A stretch of 64,000 nucleotides of DNA from CBDFGS01 sp965247255 (GTDB taxonomy: Bacteria; Chloroflexota; Dehalococcoidia; Lucifugimonadales; CAUZJF01): positions 454,409 to 518,408 of the forward strand of contig CBDFGS010000011.1 in the NCBI GenBank assembly GCA_965247255.1, given 5' to 3'. Within the stretch, counting starts at the first letter, position 1; each line of letters begins with the position of its first letter. Under the pieces are notes generated by a model, which saw only the letters and a program-made list of their open reading frames with translations, made no database searches and was not told the DNA's origin. Below are positions 40,380-47,745 of the stretch, piece by piece. A program made the position numbers and the translations under genes.

Positions 40380-40417
40380 GAGAGCGGCTTGATCGAGGAC
40401 CGAATCAAGCCGCTCTC
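40380..40417 (-). terminator. strong hairpin downstream of secreted-protein gene
   Basis: GAGAGCGGCTTGAT (40380-40393) pairs perfectly with ATCAAGCCGCTCTC (40404-40417), a 14-base-pair stem with a ten-base loop. It lies 50 bases beyond the stop of the minus-strand gene at 40468. No T tract follows, so termination is probable but not certain. Confidence 0.45.
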
Positions 40418-40467
40418 TTCCGGCGCGTGGCTAGCTGTCGTTGCCGTCTACGAAGCGTCTCTGAATA

Positions 40468-40938
40468 TCAGGAGTTGAGCACGTCCGGGGGCAAGGGGGC
40501 TGCCACCGAAGAGGGGCTGAAGCCGCGCGGGCCGTGGAATCCGCGCCCGCCACGGAACTTGCCCCGATGGAACCCGATACCGCCTAGGCCGCGTAGTCGG
40601 GACCCCTGAGCCAGGAACTCGGGCCGTGACTCAAACCACTGGAGGTACTCGTCGGCCTGCTCTTGGGTTAGCTTGCCCTTCTCCACCAGCATGGCCAGCT
40701 TGCGCTGCAACCTCTCGCTGTGGATCTCCTGCCGGACCTCGGAGATCGCCGTTTTCACAACCTCCTCGCCCAGGCCAAGTTTCGACGCCAGTCGGGCCGC
40801 AAAGCCCTGCCCCGTGGCCTCGGGTTCCGGCGCCGTTCCGCCTTCGGTCGGCGTCTCCTGCGCCAGTACGGCCCCGCCCGCCACGCCCAGGGCGAACATT
40901 GCCGACAAGAGTGAAACGATGAACCAACGCCTTTTCAT
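40468..40938 (-). CDS. secreted His/Gly/Arg-rich protein
   Basis: A 156-residue exported protein. A signal peptide (MKRRWFIVSLLSAMFALGVAGGAVLA) ends with an AxA-type site near residue 26. A Pro/Glu-rich spacer follows, then a helical domain (residues ~45-110) with LGLGEEVVKTAISEVRQEI and KGKLTQEQADEYLQWFESRP, then a Gly/Arg/His/Phe-rich tail (RGLGGIGFHRGKFRGGRGFHG). The helical part resembles Spy/DUF2680-like envelope proteins. GGAG precedes ATG. A TGTTAAGGAA half box 47 bases upstream links it to the adjacent two-component system. Confidence 0.75.
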   Translation of the reverse strand: MKRRWFIVSLLSAMFALGVAGGAVLAQETPTEGGTAPEPEATGQGFAARLASKLGLGEEVVKTAISEVRQEIHSERLQRKLAMLVEKGKLTQEQADEYLQWFESRPEFLAQGSRLRGLGGIGFHRGKFRGGRGFHGPRGFSPSSVAAPLPPDVLNS

Positions 40939-40984
40939 TACTCGCTCCTTTCGCTATTTGGTGTCTATCACCATACCCAACGAG

Positions 40985-41001
40985 TGTTAAGGAATTTTGA
41001 A
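40985..41001 (-). promoter_or_regulatory. half box like the response-regulator repeat
   Basis: TGTTAAGGAA at 40985-40994 matches the unit of the direct repeat at 40015, and TTTGAA eleven bases on is a degenerate second copy. It is 47 bases upstream of the secreted-protein start, where an activator would sit. Confidence 0.4.
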
Positions 41002-41141
41002 TGCCCCCGGGATTCTTGCTGTCCGCCGGGGACCGGCCTGCCGGTCGTTCGAGCGTGCTACTATACACGCCGAAATAGACCAGTAGGTTCTCAACGTGGT
41101 CAACGCCTTCCGACCTCGATGTTTCCCGCGCCGCACTGCTC

Positions 41142-42731
41142 ATGTCTGAGTTGGTCCTAGGTTTCGCTCTGATCGCCGTCGTCCTGACGGTGACCGCGCT
41201 GGCCTCAGGGATTGTGGAGCGTTCGCCACTCTCGTTCCCTTTCGCCTTCATCGCGCTTGGGCTGGCTCTCGGACAGTCCGGGCTCGGCGTGGTCGAGCTC
41301 GGTGCAAGGGACCAGGTCCTGGAGATCGTGGCCACATTCACCCTGAGCCTGGTGCTATTTCTCGACGCCGTGAAGCTGCAGCTTAGCGAGCTGGGCCGGC
41401 GCTGGACAGTACCGGCCCTGGTTCTGGGGCCCGGCACTGCGCTGATCATAGCTCTCGGCGCGGTGCCAATCGCGCTCCTGTTCGGCTTTCCGTGGGTCTT
41501 GGCCTTCATTGGCGGGGCCGTTCTCGCGTCTACCGATCCGGTTGTGCTCCGCGAGCTGGTCAGGGACGTCCGGGTCCCGCGGTCGGTGCGCCAGGCGCTG
41601 CAGTTCGAGGCCGGACTGAACGACATCGTCGTTCTCCCCGTGGTCCTGGTGCTGATAGCCGTTGCCAACAGGGAGGTGGACAGGGCGGGAGAGTGGGCTG
41701 TGTTCCTGGCGAAGCTGGTCATTCTTGGACCTGCCATAGGGCTGGTCATTGGCGGCCTCGGCGGTTGGCTAATGACCAGGGCGGACGCCAAGTTCGGCAT
41801 CAGGCGGGAGCACCAGGCCCTGTACGGAATCGGGATGGTGCTTGGCGCCTATTCGGCCGCCGCCGCAATGGGAGGCGATGGGTTTCTGGGGGCGTTCTTC
41901 GCCGGGCTGGCCGTCGTCTTGCTCAACCAGCAGCTCTGCGACTGCTTCCTCGAGTACGGCGAGGTGACGGCCGAGATGTCGATGCTCCTCGCGTTCGTTC
42001 TGTTTGGCGTCGTCATCTCCGGAATCCTGGGGTCGGTTGACATCTGGCGGGGTCTTGGACTGGCTGCCCTGGTGCTCCTGGTTATTCGGCCGTCGGTCCT
42101 AGGGCTAGTGCTTCTCAGGGCGAGGATCAGCTGGGAGGCCCGTGCTTTCATATCGTGGTTTGGGCCGCGCGGCCTCAACTCGTTACTACTGACGTTGTTG
42201 GTGGTCCGGGCCGATGTGGTGGAGGCTGATGGGCTACTCGGGGCCGTCGCGGTGGTCGTGCTAGCCTCCGTGACAGTCCATGGTGCCACCGCGACGCCAA
42301 TCAGCGCATGGTACGGCAGGCGCACCGAGTCCGGAGAGACGCTGGCCGAAGAGCGCGAGGGTACCGCCGCGGGGCTTTTCGAGCACGAGGAACAGGGGGC
42401 GCGGCGGATCTCGCCCAAAGAGCTAAACGAGCTTATGAAGGGGCCAGACCCGCCGGTGGTGCTGGACGTTCGCTCCCGCGCGAGGTATCGCGCAGACGAC
42501 GGGCGGATTCCCGGCAGCCTGCGCGTCCTCCCGGACAGGGTGGTGGAGTGGGCGCAGGAGGCGCGCGGCGACGCTCTTTTGGTCGCCTACTGAACGTGAG
42601 CTGACGAAGCGACTAGCGCCCGTGTGGTGCAGCAGCTAAGCGAGATGGGGATCGAGGCAGCGGCCCTGGAGGGCGGCTTCGACGCCTGGCGCGCTCTGTA
42701 CCCGGTGGAACCGGCTTCGGCGCCGCAGTAG
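41142..42731 (+). CDS. Na+/H+ antiporter–rhodanese fusion, probable selenoprotein
   Basis: A CPA1-type Na+/H+ exchanger of ~400 residues with about twelve membrane segments, including ASTDPVVLRELV and FEAGLNDIVVLPVV with its conserved Asn-Asp. It is fused to a C-terminal rhodanese domain (423-525). The apparent stop TGA at 42591 is followed after one codon by TGA at 42597; beyond it the same frame continues as ADEATSARVVQQLSEMG ... LEGGFDAWRALYP to TAG 42731. Homologous domains read YCTC-x-x-EATSARV here, so both TGA codons fall on the two cysteines (positions 484 and 486). Position 486 fits the catalytic C-x5-S loop. Selenocysteine insertion is the best explanation; a double nonsense mutation is the alternative. 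Confidence 0.75.
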
Positions 42732-42739
42732 CGAAACCG

Positions 42740-44098
42740 TCACTTAGATCCTCTCGCGGAGGCGGGAGCGGAGGGCAGAAGCTCCGAACGGTGTCGCGAG
42801 ACCAGATCTCTCGCGATGTGAAGGGCCCGCTTCACGTTGGTGCCCATGTACCTCGTGAGCACGTCGGCCGCCATATCGTGCCGGCCGGCGTTGAGCATGC
42901 CACGTGCCTCCGTGGAGACGGCGTATGCGCTGTCCAGCAGTTCGTCCTGGAAGCCGGACCATGTTGCCCGCACGTCGGAGACCATCGCACCGTCGAAGCC
43001 CGTCTCCATTCGGGCCAGCTTATCCAGCTCTCTGAACAGCCACCACTGGGCGTCATCGCTCGGGTCCTCACCCCCTACCGCCAGTACGTGGGGGACCGTG
43101 CCCTCGGAGAACATCGGTAGGAAGACGCCCAGGCACGGCGAGTAGAAGCAGGTCCAGTAGACGGGCAATCTGGAGCCGTCGGAACACAGGTCCGCTATCA
43201 GGCTCGCGGTGGTATTGGTCGTGACGCCATACCCGTAGTGCATGCAGATTGATCGAGGGCCGGTGATGACGTCCACGAAGGGGCTGTCCTCTTTGTCGTC
43301 CTCGTAGTAGTGGTCGCGGAGCAGCGCCACCATCGTCCAGACGTCGACTTTCCCCTTCTCCGCGGCGAGCACGGCGCACGAGCGCGCGCGACGCTGCGGA
43401 CTTCGGCCCTCGAGGCTGCGGCCCAGGTTCTGATAGGCCTGCGCAAAGTCGAATCGCTGGCCATCCGCTTCCCACCAGCCACGCTCCACGGCGAGTTGCT
43501 CTACCAGGGGTGACCGTCTTTCCCAATCGGTCCCGATCGAGTGGACGTTGCTGATTCCCAAGGTGGACTCGACGCGCTTGACTACCCACTCGTGGCCAAC
43601 GGTCTCGATGGCGTAGGCCTCTCGCGGGTCGGCGACGATGTAGCTGTTGTCGTACGTACGCACGCCCGCTTCGTTCTCGAATGGCCCCTGTCCGTAGTGG
43701 GTTATCAGGGAAGTCATCACATCCACGGCTTCGGCGGCTGTGCCGCCACGCTCGAGGCCGAGCCGGACAATCTCCATCCCGACGAGCTTGGGCTCCCGAG
43801 ACATGGGAAGCTTCGAGGGCAGCGCCTCGTTTCCAATCACGACCTGGTGCTCGTTGAAGCCGTGCTCGTAACCCCAGCACCAGTAGGGCTGGGAGCCCAC
43901 GTGCCCGTGGGTGAGGCCGACCTGCGGCAGCTCGAGGAACTGGCACTGAACGGTAGCGCCTTTCGAGTGTTGGGCTCGCTCTCGCTGGACCAGCGGCTGG
44001 CACTCCTCCTTAGGCCGGTCGCTGTTCTTGGCGAAGAGCGTCTGGCCCGCTCTGGTGGAGTCGGGTAGCGCTACCATCGTGTCGCAGCTTACAGGCAT
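42740..44098 (-). CDS. C69-family/secernin-like peptidase
   Basis: A 452-residue N-terminal-nucleophile hydrolase of the dipeptidase/secernin type. It begins MPVSCDTMVALPDSTRAG, where C5 is the expected nucleophile after autoprocessing, followed by LFAKNSDRPKEECQPL, the family's second signature. NSYIVADPREAYAIET and SICMHYGYGVTTNTTASLIADL are also characteristic. No signal peptide precedes it, so it is cytoplasmic. It probably cleaves dipeptides or small amides. It converges with the antiporter gene, with only eight bases between the stops, which argues that the antiporter frame truly extends to 42731. Confidence 0.88.
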   Translation of the reverse strand: MPVSCDTMVALPDSTRAGQTLFAKNSDRPKEECQPLVQRERAQHSKGATVQCQFLELPQVGLTHGHVGSQPYWCWGYEHGFNEHQVVIGNEALPSKLPMSREPKLVGMEIVRLGLERGGTAAEAVDVMTSLITHYGQGPFENEAGVRTYDNSYIVADPREAYAIETVGHEWVVKRVESTLGISNVHSIGTDWERRSPLVEQLAVERGWWEADGQRFDFAQAYQNLGRSLEGRSPQRRARSCAVLAAEKGKVDVWTMVALLRDHYYEDDKEDSPFVDVITGPRSICMHYGYGVTTNTTASLIADLCSDGSRLPVYWTCFYSPCLGVFLPMFSEGTVPHVLAVGGEDPSDDAQWWLFRELDKLARMETGFDGAMVSDVRATWSGFQDELLDSAYAVSTEARGMLNAGRHDMAADVLTRYMGTNVKRALHIARDLVSRHRSELLPSAPASARGSK

Positions 44099-44214
44099 CT
44101 CGTCTCTCCCAGCGCTCTTGCGTTCTGCACCGCGCTGTTTGTGAAGGCGCCACGAATCTCGAGTCGCCTGACGGTCTGGAGCAGTGTCAGCTGTGCGGTA
44201 CCGCGTCAGCCTAG

Positions 44215-45519
44215 CTATGGCAGCGGCACCCTCAGGACGCTGTTGTTCTTGTAGTCGGCGAGAAAGATGTCGCCTGCAGCATTGATCGCGATGGAAGCGA
44301 CCTCTCCCAAACCCGTGGTGATAACCGGGACTTTCCCGGTGCTAATCGTGCTCACCGTCTCACCTGTTGCGACGGTGGTGATGATCCCCGTCGAAGTGTC
44401 GATCTTGCGGACCCGTATTGAGCCGTCGGCGATGAACAGGTTTCCGCTCGGGCCTACGGCAACGCTCGTAGGCGCGGTGAGTTTGGCGGCGCTGGCGGGG
44501 CCGCCATCGCCCGAGTATCCTGCGCCGGTGGCAGCCAGGGTCGCCTGGTCGTAGGAGAACCTCGCTCTGTAGAACTCTCCCGGGCGCGAATGGTGCTTGC
44601 CGACCCCAGCGAGAGTAGTCATGACGCCGGTCCCGCTGTCTACTTTCCGAACGCGGTGGTTGTCACGGTCGGCTATGTAGATGTTGCCCTGATCGTCTAG
44701 CGCCAACCCGACCGGCTCGGCGAGAGCAACCTTGGTCGCCGTGTTCCCATCGCCATCTACGCCCCTGTCTCCGGTGCCTGCGATGGTATCTATGATGCCG
44801 GTGGCGGAGTTTACCTTCCTGATGCGGTTGTCGGTGGCGATGTACAGGTTTCCTTCGCTGTCGATCGCCACATCGTCGGGCAGCTTGACCATGGCCTCGG
44901 TTGCGGCGCTGCCATCGCCGAAGATTTTCTCCCGCGGGTTTCCGATTCCACCTCCCGCAGCAGTCGTAATGATCCCCGTCTGTGCGTCCACTCTGCGGAT
45001 ACGGCCGCTGCCGTTCTCAGCGTAGAATAGGTTATCAGCACTATCCACCGCCAACCCCCTCGGATCACGCATCGCCGCCTCGGTAGCCGGACCGCCGTCG
45101 CCGCTTGTCCGGTTCTTGCCGGTCCCAGCGAGGGTTGTCATGATTCCCGTCTCGACATCAACCCTCAGGATGCGGTGGTCGGCGGAGATAAAGAGGTTGC
45201 CTTGATTGTCCAGCGTAACCCCGGTAGGGGCAAAAAACCCGGCTTTGGTCGCAGGGCCGCCGTCCCCGCTGAACTGGGGATCGCCTGAGCCGGCGTACGT
45301 GGTGATCTCCCTCAGCGCGGGCCCGCCGGCTTCGGCGGCTCCAGCAGGCGCGGGCTGGGCGGCAGGCGCGCCGCTCTCCTCGGCAGGCGCCGCTTCCTCC
45401 GCGGAGCCGCAGGCTGCGAGGAGCGCCGCCGCTATTAACGAGAGGACCCAGAAGGCGAAGACGTGCTTCGGCGTAAACGGCGTGTATTCGGCGGTCTTCG
45501 TGCGTCCATGTGTCATCAT
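44215..45519 (-). CDS. NHL-repeat beta-propeller lipoprotein
   Basis: A ~434-residue secreted lipoprotein. A lipobox LLAAC (Cys 37 from the start used) follows a hydrophobic segment. A Glu/Pro/Ala-rich linker leads to six or so NHL-type repeats (PTGVTLDNQGNLFISADH-like blades, each with DxxGNLxIAD and RKVDxxTGIITT). The propeller should bind protein or carbohydrate outside the cell. Start ATG 45519 or 45516 behind GGGGGCAGG; longer frames upstream look noncoding. Confidence 0.82.
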   Translation of the reverse strand: MMTHGRTKTAEYTPFTPKHVFAFWVLSLIAAALLAACGSAEEAAPAEESGAPAAQPAPAGAAEAGGPALREITTYAGSGDPQFSGDGGPATKAGFFAPTGVTLDNQGNLFISADHRILRVDVETGIMTTLAGTGKNRTSGDGGPATEAAMRDPRGLAVDSADNLFYAENGSGRIRRVDAQTGIITTAAGGGIGNPREKIFGDGSAATEAMVKLPDDVAIDSEGNLYIATDNRIRKVNSATGIIDTIAGTGDRGVDGDGNTATKVALAEPVGLALDDQGNIYIADRDNHRVRKVDSGTGVMTTLAGVGKHHSRPGEFYRARFSYDQATLAATGAGYSGDGGPASAAKLTAPTSVAVGPSGNLFIADGSIRVRKIDTSTGIITTVATGETVSTISTGKVPVITTGLGEVASIAINAAGDIFLADYKNNSVLRVPLP

Positions 45520-45876
45520 CCTGCCCCCTGAGAGCATTCCATGGTCAAGGTAGCATTCGTCAAGTGGTGCGTCAACGCGTGTTGCAGAACCGACTGGGCT
45601 GGTCTGGTCCGTGGTGATGAGGCTGGCCGGGGTGGCCCGTCGAGACGGCCCTTGGCAACCCCAGGTGGGCCACGGTCGGCTGCGAAATGTACGAAAACCG
45701 TATGAGTACCGCCAGACGCGACGAAGAACGTGCATACCCCTGCGGAAACCACAGTTGAGGCACAGCCGGAGGCGGCGTTATCGTCAGAGGCGAGACGATT
45801 GTCGCAGGCGGGCGTGGAGGTGGTATGTAAGGCGCTCGTGACCTATAGGAAGGTCTGTTATGCCGCGGAGCAGGGC

Positions 45877-45905
45877 TTGACAAGACGACATTCGTAGCAT
45901 ATGCT
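45877..45905 (+). promoter_or_regulatory. sigma70-type promoter
   Basis: A perfect TTGACA (45877-45882), 17-base spacer, TATGCT (45900-45905). No coding gene follows on this strand; a terminator lies ~260 bases on, defining a likely small RNA. Confidence 0.55.
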
Positions 45906-45911
45906 TGAGAT

Positions 45912-46170
45912 CGCAGACCGGTGCAGCTTAGACACTGCGCCAATATAGAGACAGCCGCGACGGACCAGGAAGATGATCGCTTTAGGCTTATTCGGACAAG
46001 AGAGTAGTGCAAAATCGGCCATGGCCGCGCATGTCTTGAGTGCGCCGGAACCCGCCGATGGCCAGCGTATACATACACTCCTCACCGTGGGAGAGTACGC
46101 CAGGGTATAGCGACTAACACATAGAGTCTCTTTCAAGAGCCCTGGCGCTAGCAGCCCAGGGCTCTTTTGT
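45912..46170 (+). ncRNA. candidate noncoding RNA of ~260 nt
   Basis: Bounded by the promoter at 45877 and the terminator at 46136. There is no plausible open frame. I could not match it to tmRNA, RNase P, SRP or 6S RNA: the diagnostic motifs of the first three are absent. Its 3' part reads CCGTGGGAGAGTACGCCAGG (46085-46104), like the 3' end of 5S rRNA, and ATCGGC/GCCGAT arms lie at about 46014 and 46053, but the central 5S motif is missing. Confidence 0.4.
46136..46170 (+). terminator. rho-independent terminator
   Basis: AGAGCCCTGG (46136-46145) and CCAGGGCTCT (46156-46165) form a ten-base-pair stem with a ten-base loop, followed by TTTTGTTTG. It ends the candidate RNA before the tRNA array. 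Confidence 0.85.
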
Positions 46171-46263
46171 TTGTGAGGACAATGTTGCCGGCGGAAGGGA
46201 GTCCTAGGAGAGGTAGGGATGGTGGAGGAGGGGACACAACATCGAGGCAGTCTCACCGGCATG

Positions 46264-46315
46264 GCCCCGGATAGGCCGGGGCGGCCCGGCGGGGGAGCGC
46301 GCTTCCCCCGCCGGG
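46264..46315. other. two consecutive strong GC hairpins
   Basis: GCCCCGG/CCGGGGC (46264-46270 with 46276-46282) is followed at once by CCCGGCGGGGG/CCCCCGCCGGG (46285-46295 with 46305-46315). They lie between the terminator and the first tRNA, in a stretch without genes, and may be part of a structured transcript leader. Confidence 0.45.
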
Positions 46316-46433
46316 TCCAAAGGCAGTCGGCCCTGGGGCCAGGCACCCGCCCGCGTACCGGACGGTCAGGCAGGCGCTTGGGGGCGGGCAAGAAAGGGTA
46401 ACAGTACAACGGAGGTCCTTACATAGAGTGGCA

Positions 46434-46509
46434 TCGGGGTGTGGCCTAGCGGCATGGCACCTGGTTTGGGACCAGGGGATCGGGAGTTCGAATCTCTCCA
46501 CCCCGACCA
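46434..46509 (+). tRNA. tRNA-Pro (UGG)
   Basis: Acceptor TCGGGGT/ACCCCGA, anticodon arm CCTGG-TTTGGGA-CCAGG with anticodon TGG, T loop TTCGAAT, CCA encoded. Complete cloverleaf; first of the array. Confidence 0.93.
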
Positions 46510-46543
46510 ACACCTTAACAACTTAATAGCTGATATTCGATAC

Positions 46544-46620
46544 ACGGGTGTAGCTCAATGGTATCCCGACACATCGGGACAAACCACGTTAGCGGGGGTT
46601 CGAGTCCTTCCACCCGTGCC
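46544..46620 (+). pseudogene. tRNA-like gene with palindrome in place of anticodon arm
   Basis: Acceptor ACGGGTG/CACCCGT, GCTCAATGGTA and GGGGGTTCGAGTCC are tRNA-like, and the sequence most resembles tRNA-Trp. From the D-stem 3' half through the 5' half of the anticodon arm it is replaced by TCCCGACACATCGGGA (46564-46579); the remnant AAACCACGTTAG follows. No normal seven-base anticodon loop can be drawn. CCA is incomplete (GCC). Confidence 0.55.
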
Positions 46621-46622
46621 GT

Positions 46623-46698
46623 GCCCCCGTAGCTCAGAGGACAGAGCACCTGGCTTCGAACCAGGTTGTCGCGGGTTCGACTCCTGCCGGGGGTCCCA
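46623..46698 (+). tRNA. tRNA-Arg (UCG)
   Basis: Acceptor GCCCCCG/CGGGGGT, anticodon arm CCTGG-CTTCGAA-CCAGG (TCG), T loop TTCGACT, CCA encoded. Confidence 0.93.
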
Positions 46699-46710
46699 GT
46701 CTCACCATTT

Positions 46711-46785
46711 GCCTCCGTAGCTCAGCGGCAGAGCTGAGGCCTTTTAAGCCTATGCGCGCAGGTTCGAGTCCTGCCGGGGGCACCA
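46711..46785 (+). tRNA. tRNA-Lys (UUU)
   Basis: Acceptor GCCTCCG/CGGGGGC, anticodon loop CTTTTAA (TTT) on a stem with one outer mismatch, T arm GCAGG-TTCGAGT-CCTGC, CCA encoded. Confidence 0.88.
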
Positions 46786-46813
46786 CGCCCCGGTTTCCGC
46801 CGGGGCACCACGC

Positions 46814-46896
46814 ACCAGGGTAGCTCAGTCGGTAGAGTCCCGACAGGGTCGGGATTAAGCGGGTGTGCGTAGGTTCGAGTCCTGCCCCTTGTGCCA
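46814..46896 (+). pseudogene. tRNA-like gene interrupted by palindrome (Asn-like)
   Basis: Acceptor ACCAGGG/CCCTTGT (one mismatch), D arm GCTCAGTCGGTAGAG, T arm GTAGG-TTCGAGT-CCTGC and CCA are present. The anticodon 5' half is replaced by TCCCGACAGGGTCGGGA (46838-46854), leaving TTAAGCGGGTG, which resembles the 3' side of a GTT (Asn) anticodon arm. The original identity is inferred. Confidence 0.55.
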
Positions 46897-46902
46897 AGAA
46901 AC

Positions 46903-46978
46903 GGCGTAGTAGCATAGCGGCAAATGCGCCCGCTTGTCGAGCGGATGATCGTGGGTTCGAGTCCCATCTACGCCGCCA
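46903..46978 (+). tRNA. tRNA-Asp (GUC)
   Basis: Acceptor GGCGTAG/CTACGCC, anticodon loop TTGTCGA (GTC) with one outer stem mismatch, T arm GTGGG-TTCGAGT-CCCAT, discriminator G, CCA encoded. Confidence 0.88.
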
Positions 46979-46981
46979 AAC

Positions 46982-47068
46982 GGAAAGGTGGCCGAGCGGT
47001 TTAAGGCACCCGGTTGCTAGCCGGGCGGTCCACAGGGCCCGTGGGTTCGAATCCCACCCTTTCCGCCA
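46982..47068 (+). tRNA. tRNA-Ser (GCU)
   Basis: Class II tRNA: acceptor GGAAAGG/CCTTTCC, anticodon arm CCCGG-TTGCTAG-CCGGG (GCT), long variable arm (GGTCCACAGGGCC), T loop TTCGAAT, CCA encoded. Confidence 0.93.
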
Positions 47069-47071
47069 AAT

Positions 47072-47146
47072 TCCGAGGTAGCTCAGCAGTAGAGCGGCTG
47101 TGTGAAACGCAGCGCGTCGCTGGTGCGACTCCAGCCCTCGAGACCA
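47072..47146 (+). tRNA. tRNA-Phe (GAA)
   Basis: Acceptor TCCGAGG/CCTCGAG (one mismatch), anticodon arm GCTGT-GTGAAAC-GCAGC with anticodon GAA, T loop TGCGACT (unusual G at second position), CCA encoded. Confidence 0.75.
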
Positions 47147-47147
47147 A

Positions 47148-47221
47148 TGCGGGGCGGCGTAGTAGCAACGCGGCGGTCTCATGAGCCGTCGATACAGGTT
47201 CGGCTCCGGTACCCGCAACCA
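47148..47221 (+). tRNA. tRNA with CAU anticodon (Met-like)
   Basis: Acceptor TGCGGGG/ACCCGCA (one mismatch), loop CTCATGA (CAT) on GCGGT/GCCGT, T arm with one mismatch, CCA encoded. The three G-C pairs of initiator tRNA are not seen in the anticodon stem, so elongator Met or Ile2 is likelier. Confidence 0.7.
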
Positions 47222-47224
47222 CGC

Positions 47225-47299
47225 TGCCGGGTCGTCTAATCGGCAGGACGCCTGGCCCTGAACCAGGGGATGGGAGTTCGAGTCTCTCCCCGGCAGCCA
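47225..47299 (+). tRNA. tRNA-Gln (CUG)
   Basis: Acceptor TGCCGGG/CCCGGCA with discriminator G, D arm TCGTCTAATCGGCAGGAC, anticodon arm CCTGG-CCCTGAA-CCAGG (CTG; C rather than U at 33), T loop TTCGAGT, CCA encoded. Confidence 0.82.
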
Positions 47300-47315
47300 T
47301 TAAAGGGATACACGC

Positions 47316-47405
47316 GGAAAGTGTCCGGTTCGTCGAGGAAGCCCCGATTCCGAATCGGGGTAGGCCCCAGAGGGCTCGGGGGTTCGATTCCTCAACTTTC
47401 CGCCA
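47316..47405 (+). pseudogene. class II Ser-like tRNA with palindromic anticodon arm (CCG)
   Basis: Acceptor GGAAAGT/ACTTTCC, long variable arm (GGCCCCAGAGGGCTC) and T loop TTCGATT are Ser-type. The anticodon arm is the perfect palindrome CCCCGATTCCGAATCGGGG (47342-47360). Read as an arm it gives loop TTCCGAA, anticodon CCG, an Arg codon reader. The D arm is also aberrant. Either a broken tRNA-Ser or a chimeric one. Confidence 0.5.
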
Positions 47406-47408
47406 CAC

Positions 47409-47482
47409 AGGGGATTCGTCCAGCGGTAGGACAGCAGCCTTTGAAGCTGACAAGCGGGGTTCAAGTCCCTGGTCCCCTGCCA
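47409..47482 (+). tRNA. tRNA-Gln (UUG)
   Basis: Acceptor AGGGGAT/GTCCCCT, loop CTTTGAA (TTG) on CAGC/GCTG, T loop TTCAAGT, discriminator G, CCA encoded. Confidence 0.88.
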
Positions 47483-47499
47483 CGGTCCCTCCCACCAGT

Positions 47500-47574
47500 G
47501 GGGTCATCGTCTAACGGTCAGGATGGGGCGCTTTCAACGCCTAGATGTGGGTTCGATTCCCGCTGGCCCTGCCA
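47500..47574 (+). tRNA. tRNA-Glu (UUC)
   Basis: Acceptor GGGGTCA/TGGCCCT, D arm TCGTCTAACGGTCAGGA, anticodon arm GGGCG-CTTTCAA-CGCCT (TTC), T arm GTGGG-TTCGATT-CCCGC, CCA encoded. Confidence 0.9.
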
Positions 47575-47578
47575 ACAC

Positions 47579-47653
47579 GCCGGTGCAGCTCAGATGGCGG
47601 AGCGTCTGTCTTGTAAACAGAGGGAGAGGGTTCGATTCCTTCCACCGGCTCCA
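47579..47653 (+). tRNA. tRNA-Thr (UGU)
   Basis: Acceptor GCCGGTG/CACCGGC, anticodon arm TCTGT-CTTGTAA-ACAGA (TGT), T loop TTCGATT, discriminator T, CCA encoded. Confidence 0.92.
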
Positions 47654-47665
47654 GATTCTAACCGT

Positions 47666-47740
47666 GGGCCCGTAGCTCAACAGGAGAGTGCCTCCCTCGC
47701 AAGGAGAGGGCTGTGGGTGCGACTCCCACCGGGTCCACCA
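47666..47740 (+). tRNA. tRNA-Ala (CGC)
   Basis: Acceptor GGGCCCG/CGGGTCC, loop CTCGCAA (CGC) on CTCC/GGAG, T arm GTGGG-TGCGACT-CCCAC (same T-loop variant as the Phe tRNA), CCA encoded. Confidence 0.85.
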
Positions 47741-47745
47741 ACTGT

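Noticed and set aside
46014..46104. 5S rRNA gene
   Set aside because: Only the 3' motif GTGGGAGAGTA-CGCCAGG and a GATGG match; the central CCCGAACNCGG region and terminal helix are missing. Kept as part of an unidentified RNA.
46264..46315. CRISPR or phage attachment repeat
   Set aside because: Only two unrelated hairpins; no regularly spaced repeats or spacers anywhere in the window.
45858..46409. 183-residue minus-strand ORF before the tRNA array
   Set aside because: It reads through a strong intrinsic terminator and GC hairpins and has low-complexity composition; not credible as a gene.
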